Notes: generated by a model from the letters alone, not told the origin. A stretch of DNA of 62,000 nt from Mesostigma viride (GCA_009746045.1 RPFO01000015.1:15001-77000), one strand, 5' to 3'; positions 29,821 to 40,064 are shown, numbered from the stretch's first letter. Numbers and translations are program-made.

Positions 29821-32800
29821 ATGCCCTGTCAAGTCCTGATGTGACTGTGCCTTGCACCGGGCTTGCACAGGAAGATGTTACAAATGCGGACGAGGTCCAA
29901 GGGGGGCCCCATGGGGACGGGACCCCATATGTATCACAGCCTGAACTGATCTCAGACAAGCAATGTTCTTGGGCACATGGGAACCCTTATGCTGTACTCT
30001 GTCACGATGATGATGACTCAACCAAGGGAATACTGGCTGAGGTGAATGAACCAGCTGGTGCTGCAACAGCTGATGATCAATACTGCTTGCCTGAATGCAA
30101 TAATAACAAAATAAATAATTTTCCAGTCCTGGCTGATTGTCAGGCTGAAGGGATTGACATTTCCCACACTGAGTTGGCCAAGAAATTGCATGTTATTTGT
30201 GGCCATGGGTCTAATGCCTTGCCCCTGTGTGCTAAGTTGAGAAGCAAGGGGTTGGTAAGTGCATTGAGGCAAGTTATGGCCAAGTGTGGATGTACCCAGC
30301 TGGCCAATAGACCACCTCGTTATCACACGAAAACCCCACCTGTGGAGAGAGGACATATACAAGTGGATATCCTCTTCTTCTCAGGATGGAAGCACTTGCC
30401 GTATATCATGGCAGTGGATGAGTGGTCTAGATATAAGGCCTTAGAGCCTATGGTCTCCATGCATAAAGAACACTTATATGTGGCTATGCAGTTAGTGCTA
30501 GCACATTTTCCTGTGATTACCCACGTGCAAACTGACCTTCAATTCAGGCCCCTTCAGCAGGTGGCCGGATCTTCTGGATTGGAGTTCCTTGTGTTCGTGG
30601 GCCGAGAGGATCATGAGGCTCAAGGGAAGATCAATAAAATGGCCAGTGAAGTCAAGAAGTTACAGGCATCCGGTGACTACCCGGGGTTGCTCAAAACTAA
30701 TTACCTGGATAGGACGGCTGCTTGTAGGGCCCTTGAATCAACTTTAAATGAGGGCAGAGTGTTGAGGATCCCATTTACTGATCTATGGGTGACTCCTAAG
30801 GGCCTGAATTATTCTTTGTACCCTGAATCCACGATGAAAGCCTGGAATCAATATTTAAATGATGAGCATCTCAGGCTGAAGAGAAAAGATAGATATCGGG
30901 GTTCCATGAATTTTAACCAAGGTCAGGCTGTATGGGTCTATAAGGAGGGACCTCCTCTCAAGAGGGGGAAATGGGAAGGCCCTGCTGTTATTAAGGACCT
31001 CCAGGTAGACCAGAAAACTGCTGATGTGGAACGTGATGGAAGGGTCTACCACGTATCTTGGCACAGGATCAAACCAGTCTTGCCCGATGTAGATGTGTTG
31101 GGCCCAAATAATAAGAACAATCCGGGCAATGAAGAACTGGTCGTCCCATCAGTACGTCAAGAGGTAAACCAAGCGAAGCCAAGCCAAACCCAACTCGGCG
31201 GTCTGCTACCCACATGGCAAGAGGCAATGCAGGGGGGACCATCTGAATCTGATCTGACCGGTGTACAACGGGATGACGAACAGATGAGGGTTGCTTTGTC
31301 CTGCCCTATGACTGCATCTCATGGAGGGAGTTTTGTAGAGCCGGGGTGTGGCATTGCACTCCCTGCGGGGGCCACAATAGGTGAAGAGGCAAAGCTAAGT
31401 GAGGCTGTATCTCTTAAGAGGAAGGTTATGGATTTAACCCCTGGTGAGCCACAGTTGGCTAAGAATTCAGCCAAGTGTGAATGCCCGATTGCAACTCCTC
31501 CTTATTGCAATCAGGAAGGAGCCATCAATGGTTCTGCCCCAGAACATGGCCCATTGGGTGGACTGCAGCCATCCAAGAGGCAGAAATTCTCTCTGTCTAA
31601 TGTTGTTAAGTATTTGCAGCGCCCTAAGGTGGCATTGTTAAATGTCCCTAAGGAAGATATCCTTCTTATCAACGGGTTCGCAGTGGACAGCCAGGCAGAG
31701 GTATCCATTATCAGTCCCGAAGATATAGAGGGTTATACTATCCTTCCCAGTAAATGGAAACGTATACAAGATTTTAATGGGAAAGTTGCCTACCCCGTGA
31801 TAGGTGAAATCCATGTCCCTCTACTTGGTACCTTAACTCCTATTTGCGTAATAGAGGGATATGATGGACCAATCATTATTGGTCAGCCGTTTCTCCTGCA
31901 AAAGGGTGTCAGTTTGTATGAAGGGAAGGAGCTCCGTCGGGAGGGATGTAACCCAATTCCCCTCAATAACTTTACCTGCCAATTGCCATTGGCGCGTGTG
32001 GCGGATGCTATGTGGAGCTCAACCCCTAAGGTGGCATCAATAGCAGGAAGTAAGTGGGCTAAGGTTCCCCCTGCCAAGGAGCTTATTACTCCTACTGCTT
32101 TGGACCCGTCTTCGCTTGGCTTGAGTTTCCATAGTTTGGCAAACAAAAGTCAAGTGAAGTGGCCGCAACTCTGTGAGGAGTGCTCTACTTATGAAGGATT
32201 GGAAGGGTGGAGATCAGCCATGAATAAAAGCTTGGACGAATGGTTCGAGCTTAACTGCTTTGAGCCCACTAATGAAATGCCTCCAGATGCACAAATGCTT
32301 CGCCTCAAACTCACCTTGAAGAAGAAACAGGTGAAAGATGAAAAGCCGATCCCTCATGTGAGACCAGTCTTGAACCAATTTCATGGAACGAGTGACATGA
32401 CCAAGGAAGAGTTATATACCCCAGGTCTGTCGCACATAGCATTTAGGCTGGTACTCTGTATTTTACTGGGTGCCTTGAACAAGGGCCTAGCATACCTGGC
32501 TGCAGTAATGGACTTTACCAGAGCGTTTCTGCACAGCAGTCAGAAGGTGGCTGAGAATCTCTGGAAAGGCCACAGACCCCTCTTCGTAAGGACGCCAAAG
32601 TTCTGGCTCCCCGAAGTTCATGCCAAGTATATGAAGATCCTAAAAGGGGTAGAAGGTCTGACCAGTAGTCCAGCTATCTGGAGGAAGACATTGGAGCCAT
32701 TCCTGACAGGATTGGGCTTCACTGTGAGTACATTATGTCCTAGCCTGTTCGTAAGAAAGGCTAAAGGAAATCCTGCAGTGCTAATGCTACATGGGGATGA

Positions 32801-32960
32801 TACCTTCCATATGGGAGAGGCAGACTGGGTTCACAATATTCATGCCCAAGCTAACGCAACCTTCCCCGTTGGAAAGAATAGATCTAACATTTCGGCAATC
32901 TGTACCCTACTGTGGCATGGATCTAACCCTGTTCAAGAACGAGACAGGATGGCATCTTAA
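29808..32960 (+). CDS. pol: Pol of element 2: integrase, protease, reverse transcriptase
   Basis: A single frame of about 1050 codons (numbering from 29841). The zinc region has LHVICGH (His 117, 122) and KCGC. Integrase Asp 176 (HIQVDI) and Asp 232 (VQTDLQF) are present, but the position of the third acid reads Asn 265 (AQGKINKMAS where element 1 has QQGVVERAIQ). The GPY/F-like end is RGKWEGPAVIKDL and VYHVSWHRIKPV (about 375-415). Protease: FAVDSQAEVSII (Asp 616, Gln in place of Gly) and GPIIIGQPFLLQKG (about 680). RT: PHVRPVLNQFHGT, AVMDFTRAFLHSS (Asp 891), GVEGLTSSPAIWRK, and LMLHGDDTFHMG (Asp 986-987). The frame runs out after the RT thumb; RNase H continues in another frame from about 32880. 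Confidence 0.88.
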   Translation, partial: AEKLDALSSPDVTVPCTGLAQEDVTNADEVQGGPHGDGTPYVSQPELISDKQCSWAHGNPYAVLCHDDDDSTKGILAEVNEPAGAATADDQYCLPECNNNKINNFPVLADCQAEGIDISHTELAKKLHVICGHGSNALPLCAKLRSKGLVSALRQVMAKCGCTQLANRPPRYHTKTPPVERGHIQVDILFFSGWKHLPYIMAVDEWSRYKALEPMVSMHKEHLYVAMQLVLAHFPVITHVQTDLQFRPLQQVAGSSGLEFLVFVGREDHEAQGKINKMASEVKKLQASGDYPGLLKTNYLDRTAACRALESTLNEGRVLRIPFTDLWVTPKGLNYSLYPESTMKAWNQYLNDEHLRLKRKDRYRGSMNFNQGQAVWVYKEGPPLKRGKWEGPAVIKDLQVDQKTADVERDGRVYHVSWHRIKPVLPDVDVLGPNNKNNPGNEELVVPSVRQEVNQAKPSQTQLGGLLPTWQEAMQGGPSESDLTGVQRDDEQMRVALSCPMTASHGGSFVEPGCGIALPAGATIGEEAKLSEAVSLKRKVMDLTPGEPQLAKNSAKCECPIATPPYCNQEGAINGSAPEHGPLGGLQPSKRQKFSLSNVVKYLQRPKVALLNVPKEDILLINGFAVDSQAEVSIISPEDIEGYTILPSKWKRIQDFNGKVAYPVIGEIHVPLLGTLTPICVIEGYDGPIIIGQPFLLQKGVSLYEGKELRREGCNPIPLNNFTCQLPLARVADAMWSSTPKVASIAGSKWAKVPPAKELITPTALDPSSLGLSFHSLANKSQVKWPQLCEECSTYEGLEGWRSAMNKSLDEWFELNCFEPTNEMPPDAQMLRLKLTLKKKQVKDEKPIPHVRPVLNQFHGTSDMTKEELYTPGLSHIAFRLVLCILLGALNKGLAYLAAVMDFTRAFLHSSQKVAENLWKGHRPLFVRTPKFWLPEVHAKYMKILKGVEGLTSSPAIWRKTLEPFLTGLGFTVSTLCPSLFVRKAKGNPAVLMLHGDDTFHMGEADWVHNIHAQANATFPVGKNRSNISAICTLLWHGSNPVQERDRMAS

Positions 32961-33711
32961 GATGCAACTTTCTAAGGCTTATAAGGATAACCTTCTTAAC
33001 AGCCTTAAAGAGTTGGGACGCCTTACGCCCAATGATTGCCCCAAGTTACGGGGAAAGCTGGGCTGGATGGCAGTTACCATAAGTCCTGACTTGGCGGTCA
33101 TTGCTCGAATGCCTGATGACATTTTAATAAAGATGGGGGTTAAGAATCTGATAAAATACATTGAGAACTCACCTCCACTTGTATTATCAGGCATTGACTG
33201 GGAAAAACCCATTCAAATTATCACATACTCTGATAGCAGCCAAGAATCTCGCAAGATTGACAAACTCAGGGCGAGGGCTGCTGGGGTCGTGACCGTCGCT
33301 AATGCTGCAGGTGTTCCCTCTGTGGTGGCCTGGTATAGCTATCTGCAGAGAAGAGTCTTTGAGGGCATTGATACTGCAGAATGCAGGGCCTATGCTGAGG
33401 CTGTTCGCACATCAATGTATGTTCGCGAACTCCTTCATTGGATTCTTCAAGCCACAACTGCTCTGCAGTCTTCTATCACTGTCCTATGTGATAACTTGCA
33501 TGTGGTCAGCTTCATGAACAAGGACAGTGCTGCCAGCCCTGACTTAGACTACATCGTAGCCAAGGAACTGAGCCAAGGCGTCAAAACCCAGCACATCGAG
33601 GGTCGACTCAATGTTGCTGATGCCCTGAGCAAAACCTTTACCAAGGCTGTGGCAGCCTATGGTCTGCTTAGGGAGCTCATGAGTGGGCGTGGTCCCCTTA
33701 ACATGGGCTAA
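32880..33711 (+). CDS. RT end and RNase H of element 2 (frame-shifted from pol)
   Basis: Continues pol after a frame change at about 32875-32885. It begins LTFRQSVPYCGMDLTLFK, the copia-type block after the RT palm, then KAYKDNLLNSLKELGRL and LRGKLGWM. RNase H: TYSDSSQESRK (Asp), AECRAYAEAVR (Glu), VLCDNLHVVSFM (Asp) and HIEGRLNVADALSK (final Asp), all in place. It ends GRGPLNMG. A single indel separates it from a full pol, so sequencing error or a recent mutation is likely. Confidence 0.87.
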
Positions 33712-33968
33712 GTCACGACCAGCCGTGGGCCTTGCCTAATGCCCCTGCGGATAGGTTTTTATCCCTTGAGGTTTTCCCTATCAACGGTTTGGCCGTCTCC
33801 TCCTGGACTAAGGTTTTGCATTCCAGAAGCGTGCCGAAGTCCAGTTCAGGAAAGCAGCTTCACTAGGTGTGAAAATTAGCCCGTCAATTGATGCGGCCGA
33901 TAGGGGTTTAAACACCTCTCAATACATCACATTTGCCGGTCTTATTTCACACTTGAAAAGTGGGCTGG
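33712..33968 (+). other. 3' untranslated region and purine tract of element 2
   Basis: Non-coding. The last bases before the LTR, GAAAAGTGGGCTGG (33955-33968), are the likely polypurine tract. Confidence 0.6.
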
Positions 33969-34422
33969 AGTTGAGCCAGGTGGCTCATATGCAATGGATG
34001 CCACTATATTACAGATTAGTACAGCGTTGAAAGAATTAGTATTGGCATCCGCATAATAGTACAATAGTAGAACCCAGTCAGCTGCTAAGGATCGGAATAT
34101 GTCCTTGGTAGTTGTGCTGCTTCTGGTGCGACGTCAGAATAACCTGCGCCGTACAATCGTATCTAGAGCTAAGTCTTTGTATGCGCCAAGTATCTGCAGT
34201 ACCAACTAGTTGGTTGCTGCAAGTGTTTCTAGAAGGATCTATTCCACGTAAGTCATTGACGTGGATTCGTTGACCCAATCAATTGCGCGTTGACGAGAGT
34301 GAAAGCGAACACAATATATTCAATTGCTGTGCGTAAAGTCATTAACGAAGTTGAATACGAAAGCAAAGAACATATATGTGTGTCTTCAATTACAAAGCAT
34401 CAAGACTTGTTCCAGCATAACT
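33969..34422 (+). repeat. 3' LTR of LTR retrotransposon 2
   Basis: 454 bp, about 97-98% identical by eye to the 5' LTR; followed by the ACAGC duplication. Confidence 0.92.
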
Positions 34423-34660
34423 ACAGCCACTGAAATTCGCGCGAAAACTGGCGAGATCTACCTGCCGCCATCGCCGTCGTCTTCACCTTCGTCCCGCGAA
34501 AATGCCTGCTTTCAGTGGTACATATTTGTTTGCAGCTGTCACACAAAAAAAACCAAAATTACCAGGATTTTTTCTTGAATTCTATGAGATGTTTCTGACC
34601 TATGTTGAAAGTTTCAGACCAAAAATCGCATGTTTAATAGGTTTGCCACGTGTCAGATTA

Positions 34661-34708
34661 CAACGCGATACATCGCGTTCTAACCCTACAACGCGATGTA
34701 TCGCGTTG
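34661..34708. repeat. perfect 19-bp inverted repeat (hairpin/cruciform)
   Basis: CAACGCGATACATCGCGTT at 34661-34679 pairs with AACGCGATGTATCGCGTTG at 34690-34708 around a 10-base loop. Each arm is itself close to a palindrome (ACGCGAT-AT-ATCGCGT type), so cruciform forms on two scales are possible. It lies 14 bases before the 357-bp direct repeat. Confidence 0.85.
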
Positions 34709-34722
34709 TAAAAAAACACGGG

Positions 34723-35079
34723 TTAAGATGTTGCGACACGCTCTTTCGCGCACGGTGGTCATGAGTTTAATCGGCGCAATGGGGTTGGCGCCAGGGGGGG
34801 GTAATTGGGTGGAGGCTTCTTGCAATTCCGCGTGCGGATTGAGAAACCTTAAGGCCACTGTTAACTGCTGCATTTGTGGCAGGGCTCCACTTATTCAATC
34901 AAATATTCAATCAAATGCTGGTCTTCTTCGGAGCTCAGTGATCTTAATCGGTTTTCTCTGAATACAGTTTAATTAACGCATGCGGGAAAGATAAGGCCGC
35001 TATGTCTTGGCCTGGATGTGGAAGGCTGTCTGCGACATGGGCTGACTAATGCGATCTTTACAAAGGGTTTCCTGCTCGC
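34723..35079 (+). repeat. about 350-bp direct repeat, copy 1
   Basis: Matches 36820-37169 at well over 90%. Begins TTAAGATGTTGCGACACG and ends near TTTCCTGCTCGC. A short frame (MLRHALSRTVV to CCICGRAPL) is shared by both copies; I do not recognise it. The pair could be terminal repeats of a small LTR-like element or a duplicated insertion. No TG...CA ends or target duplication were found. Confidence 0.8.
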
Positions 35080-36819
35080 CCGAATTTTCCTTGGGTGACC
35101 CGGTTGTTTATAAGGGTCGGTGGCTATTAATTAGCGGTCCGAGAAAATTTATTGTAGGTTTTATACGACTTGCTTGCAAAGATTCGTGTTTGGTTGCACC
35201 AGCTGAGGTTAGGTGGGGACCTGTAGGGTCGGCTGGTTGCTTAACCCATAGCGAATCTTTGGCTGACTTGGGTTTTTAGTGAGTCGTGATTAATTATTGT
35301 ATAGTGGATTCGGAACTGCCCAAGGGGTCGATGGGCGAGTTTTATGTTTGTCAGTCTTGGGAACCTTGTACAACTACCTGTACGGTTACCGCACTAGCCT
35401 GGGGGTGCGTGGCCACGTTGTTTGTAGTGGCGTTTTCAGCACTGTTCAGGCCGGCGTGTGACGCATGCCGGTGTTAATTAATTTAGGATGATGTCAGCTT
35501 GTGTGTCGGCGGGCCATGCCTTAAGCAAGCTAGGCAGGCAATGATCCGCAATTGTTTCTTTCACAATGGCGGCAATGGCCGCCTGTGCAAAATTGCACAT
35601 TCTAGCGCGGGTTGCATCTGTCTTGTAGCCGAGGCAGATGGTGGCACAACCGCTAAGTTGTCCGACCAAGCATAGTATAGTTGGTCGTTCAACGGAAAGA
35701 AAATTTAAATTTACCCCCATGTCGTTTTTCCCCGGCTGCGGGTCTTTTTGACATGGGCGAAGGATGGGGCGCTACTCCGGCGGTTTGGCCAGCTTCGGCG
35801 GAGCTGTTTATAAGTTTCTAAAACAGCTCTAGTGTCACATCGCAGGCTTGCCACCTTGCGATGGTGCGTGGGACGTGACCTGGGCTCAAAAGGTCCTGAA
35901 CCAGGTTCCTGTCAGCAACGGCCTGTTTTTTTCATAAATTATTTTTTGTGGCGGAAGGTCCGTTGACAGTCCAGCTAGCTGCCCCTGCCGAGGTGGGGTA
36001 GTTGGGGACAATAGGAGCCGCGCGAGAGTTGCACTCCGAAGCTAAAAATTATTCCCTATTGCGAGACTCGAGTTGGGGAGGGCGTCTTAGGGATGCGAGG
36101 CTACGCCAGACCTTTGTCGTTCCTTTTCGTCTCAGCACCTGCTGCGCGGCTCAGTCTATTATGGTGTCGTAAAACCTCTTTCCTTTTTGGACGGTTCCGG
36201 AATTGCGAAATGCTGGCTCTGTTTTGGGGCTTGCTTTTGGGGTGGTCACCGGCTTGTGTCGCATTGTAACCAGTTGAGAATGAGAATGATGTTTGCAAGA
36301 ATGCGGCACTAGGTGCCTGGGTTTATTATCAATTTATATGTTTACAAGTCATGTGTGCAACCCCAAGATTGCGATAGGCCTTATCGACATTGCACCAATC
36401 ACATTTCATGTGCATTAGCGATTTCCAAGAGGCACACTGAACTAGCGTTACGCCAGCTTCTAGACGCTTCTAGAACCATTTACAAATATCCATTAGCAGG
36501 GAATATTGCCGTATTTTTCTGCCCGCTGAAGGGGTGTTTTATCTCATCAATCCTTGGCACGACTTCAACAGCCTGACCGACAGTCAGTGCTCGACAGTCA
36601 GCGTGACCACTAATTATAATGCATCAACTTGGCTATACTGCCACCATGGTCATGCACACAAGCTGTGTGCAGCAATTGTGAGTATTATTTCACAGATTTA
36701 CATTCCATTATGCATGCACCAGTTTATACACGCATTTCGGTCATGCAACAGATTGCAACTTAACCAGCGGGCCCCTGCGGGGGTTGATATAGCCTAGCGC
36801 GGGCTGAGTCGCCATTTAA
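35080..36819. other. interior between the 350-bp direct repeats, no gene recognised
   Basis: 1.74 kb with no frame longer than about 90 codons that resembles a family I know. If the repeats are LTRs this is a non-autonomous internal region. TTAATTAATTTA at 35475 and other AT patches occur. Confidence 0.45.
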
Positions 36820-37169
36820 TTAAGATGTTGCGACACGCTCTTTCGCGCACGGTGGTCATCAGTTTAATCGGCGCAATGGGGTTGGCGCCAGGGGGGGGTA
36901 ATTGGGTGGAGGCTTCTTGCAATCCCGCGTGCGGATTGAGAAACCTTAAGGCCACTGTTAACTGCTGCATTTGTGGCAGGGCTCCACTTATTGTATTCAA
37001 TCAAATGCTGGTCTCCTTGGGAGCTCAGTGATCTTAATCGGTTTTCTCTGAATATAGTTTAATTAACGCATGCGGGAAAGATAAGGCCGCTATGTCTTGG
37101 CCTGGATGTGGAAGGCTGTCTGCGACATGGGCTGACTAATTCGATCTGTACAAAGGTTTTCCTGCTTGC
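36820..37169 (+). repeat. about 350-bp direct repeat, copy 2
   Basis: Second copy of the repeat at 34723, with a few substitutions and a 9-bp deletion relative to it (ATTCAATCAAATATTCAATC against ATTGTATTCAATC). Confidence 0.8.
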
Positions 37170-37230
37170 AGATTATTATTTTAAGGTGCGCGCTGTGCAC
37201 ATATGTCTCTTTTCCTTCTTACTAGTTTTG

Positions 37231-37776
<546 letters not shown>

Positions 37777-38470
37777 GTCGTCCAGAGGTAGATCCATTAA
37801 TTATACCTCCGTGGGGAGTATAATTGTAACGCATATGGGTCCCAGCCCAGTTTGAAGACCGCATTTCCTCCCTCTCTCTTGCTTGGACTGCTATGCAGGA
37901 CAAGAAGAGGTGGCAGACCATTGTCCAGGCCAACACGCCAGCCCCTGTGGGCAATCGCCCCCCCACAGGAGGAAGGGGCGTTTTGCGCATGCTGAAGTAG
38001 ATAGGTTAGGATTTTTGTATATTAGCCTAGTTAGGTTTCGTGGCTTCGCTCACCCCTACCCATCAGCAAGGGAATACGTGCTAGTAACATTGAATTGAAT
38101 TGTAACATAACTCCGTTGGGAGAATATGTAGCACATATCCCTGAGAAGGGGCATATGGCTTCTTTCCAGGCTACTTCCTGCAAGAGTGGAATGTAAGCAA
38201 CACTTGCTCTAGGGGCCTCAAGGGCACCGGCACCACCATGCTGTCTCAGGTTCAACCCAGCTAAGGGGATCCTGGCACGGGGGAGGAAGATCATCATGGC
38301 TATACAAGGGCTAGGGCATGGCTTCTCGACAGAGAGCATCTCTCTGCATAGGCATAGCATAGCTAAATTCTTAATGCAACATCCATGGGGGTCCCATTAT
38401 AGGCATGGCTTGGCTAAATTCTGAAGGCAACATCCATGGGGGCCATTATGGGCGCACATGCGCGTGGGCC
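37777..38470. other. spacer with small palindrome and 50-bp tandem
   Basis: AATTATACCTCC...GGGAGTATAATT at about 37798-37826 is an inverted repeat. An imperfect tandem of about 50 bp (GGCATAGCATAGCTAAATTC, GGCATGGCTTGGCTAAATTC) lies near 38350-38450. Otherwise nothing recognised. Confidence 0.5.
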
Positions 38471-38557
38471 ACATGCTAGGCTAAGCCTGACTAATCTACA
38501 CTACTGGTATGGATTCCCTAGTCTGAGGTGGCAGGAGGGGGCTGCCAGGGCTTGTGG

Positions 38558-39846
38558 TCAACGTGCATGGATGACCGCCCCCCTCCAGTATACCGGCTTC
38601 CCCCCTGCGCTCTGCCGGAGCTGAAGGTAGGTCAGCCATAGCTCGCGTCGCCACTGTTGCTGGGCCAGGGTCAAGTCGTCGTCCAGCGTGAAGCGAGTCC
38701 TCGAGAGTTTCTTGCGGCATTTAAGGAACGCCAGCTTGTCCGCCATGTACTTAAAGGTGAGGAGCACGGGTGCCGGGCCAGCCTTCCCCCGCGCGCGGGG
38801 GAGGCGGACAGCCGACATGTCCAGCTCACCAGTGAGTAGCATGGGGGCAAAAATGTCGCACTTAAATGCCTCAAGAAGGCTCGTGGAGGTCTCACCTGCC
38901 GGCTGGTCGAAGTGCTTGACGATGACATTGTGGCTGCGCCGGGCGATGTCGGCTTCCTCGCGAAGGTCGAGGGCTTGTTGCTTGAGTTGTGCCGAGATGG
39001 TGGAGGTGGTGGAGGTGGTGTGGTCCGCCCAGGTGGAGGGAGCATCGCCGGCCGGGCCAGCAGGCGCCGGCTGGGCGGCGATGTCCTTCACCGCCTGGGC
39101 GGTGAGGCCGGCGGTGTCGTGCAAGCTCTCAAGGGCGGTGGCGGTGGCTTGATGGCGTAGGTCGAGGTCGAGGAGCTGGGCTTTGATGTCGGCAGTGGAG
39201 GCGGAAATGGCAGTGGAGGTGGCGGTGAGGTGAGGAAGTTCAGCAGCCAGCGGGCCACCCATTGCTGCGACGTCAGCAGCAAGGGGGGTCACGTGCTGCT
39301 GAAAGGCTTCCATGAGGATGGAACGGAGGGTGGGGGCGGCGATGGATGGAGCCCAGATCTCGCCGTCAGAGCGCTGGAGAAGGGAGTTGAGGATGGTGTG
39401 CTGGAGTTGGGGGCGAGGGCACCCGAACAGCAGGCGGATGTCGGTCCATCGGCGGCCGTCCGGGAGGAGGAGGCAATTGTTGTCGTGGAGATGGAGGCAC
39501 AGGTCGTAAAGCGAGGCGTAGTCCCCGAGGAAGATGCAGCGTGCAGAGCATCGGCCGGAGACATGTTGGTCCAGTCGTGATCATCGACCTGGAAAGGTTG
39601 GAGCCGACAGCGCGGTTCCGAGGGGCGTGAAGACCCTCCTGTTTTGTCGTCGGAGCGGGCGCGTTTAGGGTCAGGCGATGCCAATGGCGAGGCATTGAGC
39701 CCGGGAGGTTGCTGGGCGACCACCAGTGCACGACTAGTGTCACCGCTGCCTGCCGGAGCTGGCAAAGCTGCAGCCGCAGCTGCCGCATTTTCATGGGCGA
39801 GCGCATCCGCCAAACTGCGTTGCGTCGACAGGCGTTTGCTCGTCAT
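38558..39846 (-). pseudogene. LINE ORF1 protein (nucleic-acid chaperone type), one frameshift
   Basis: ORF1 proteins of LINEs bind element RNA. Read from 39846: an N-terminal Ala/Pro/Ser-rich part (MTSKRLSTQRSLADALAHEN), then after a frame change near 39540 a segment DLCLHLHDNNCLLLPDGRRW, RPQLQHTILNSLLQRSD, a long Ala/Thr-rich coiled-coil-like stretch (39300-38950), and a C-terminal domain: VRLPRARGKAGPAPVLLTFK, FLKCRKKLSRTRFTLDDDLT, QQQWRRELWLTYLQLR, KPVYWRGAVI. The same C-terminal pattern occurs at 42905-42585, so the family is repeated. No RT is attached here. Confidence 0.7.
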
Positions 39847-40064
39847 ATATTGCGTTTTAGATTCGGAAAATTATATCAGCATGTGCGTCTTAGAAAGACG
39901 AAGCGATAGTGATATTCACGGCTAAATTCGGTGCTCAAACGTGAAAGTTATGAGCTCCGCCGTCAGCCATGGCTACCTCGTGGCTTGTGGCCTACGTGCT
40001 ACATGATCTCCCTATGGAGTCGTGTTATAACTTAATTAAAAAAAATTAAAAAATTTGACGTTTG

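Larger units (their letters stand above)
28219..34422 (+). mobile_element. LTR retrotransposon 2, complete, gag-IN-PR-RT-RH order
   Basis: A 6.2-kb element with LTRs at 28219-28675 and 33969-34422 and a perfect 5-bp target duplication ACAGC (28214-28218 and 34423-34427). The LTRs begin AGTTGAGCC and end CATAACT, again AG...CT. They differ by roughly ten changes, so insertion is fairly recent. Coding is far better kept than in element 1: gag is intact and pol is one frame through integrase, protease and RT, with one shift before RNase H. It is a clear relative of element 1 at protein level but not at LTR level. Confidence 0.93.

Noticed and set aside
24270-32885. Frameshifts in both pols as evidence for programmed recoding at several sites
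   Set aside because: Positions differ between the elements and most lack slippery sequences. Decay or indel errors in the assembly are simpler; only the gag-pol junction of element 2 was kept as a candidate.
34680-34690. Telomere-like CTAACCCT word in the hairpin loop
   Set aside because: A single copy in a loop; no telomeric array nearby.
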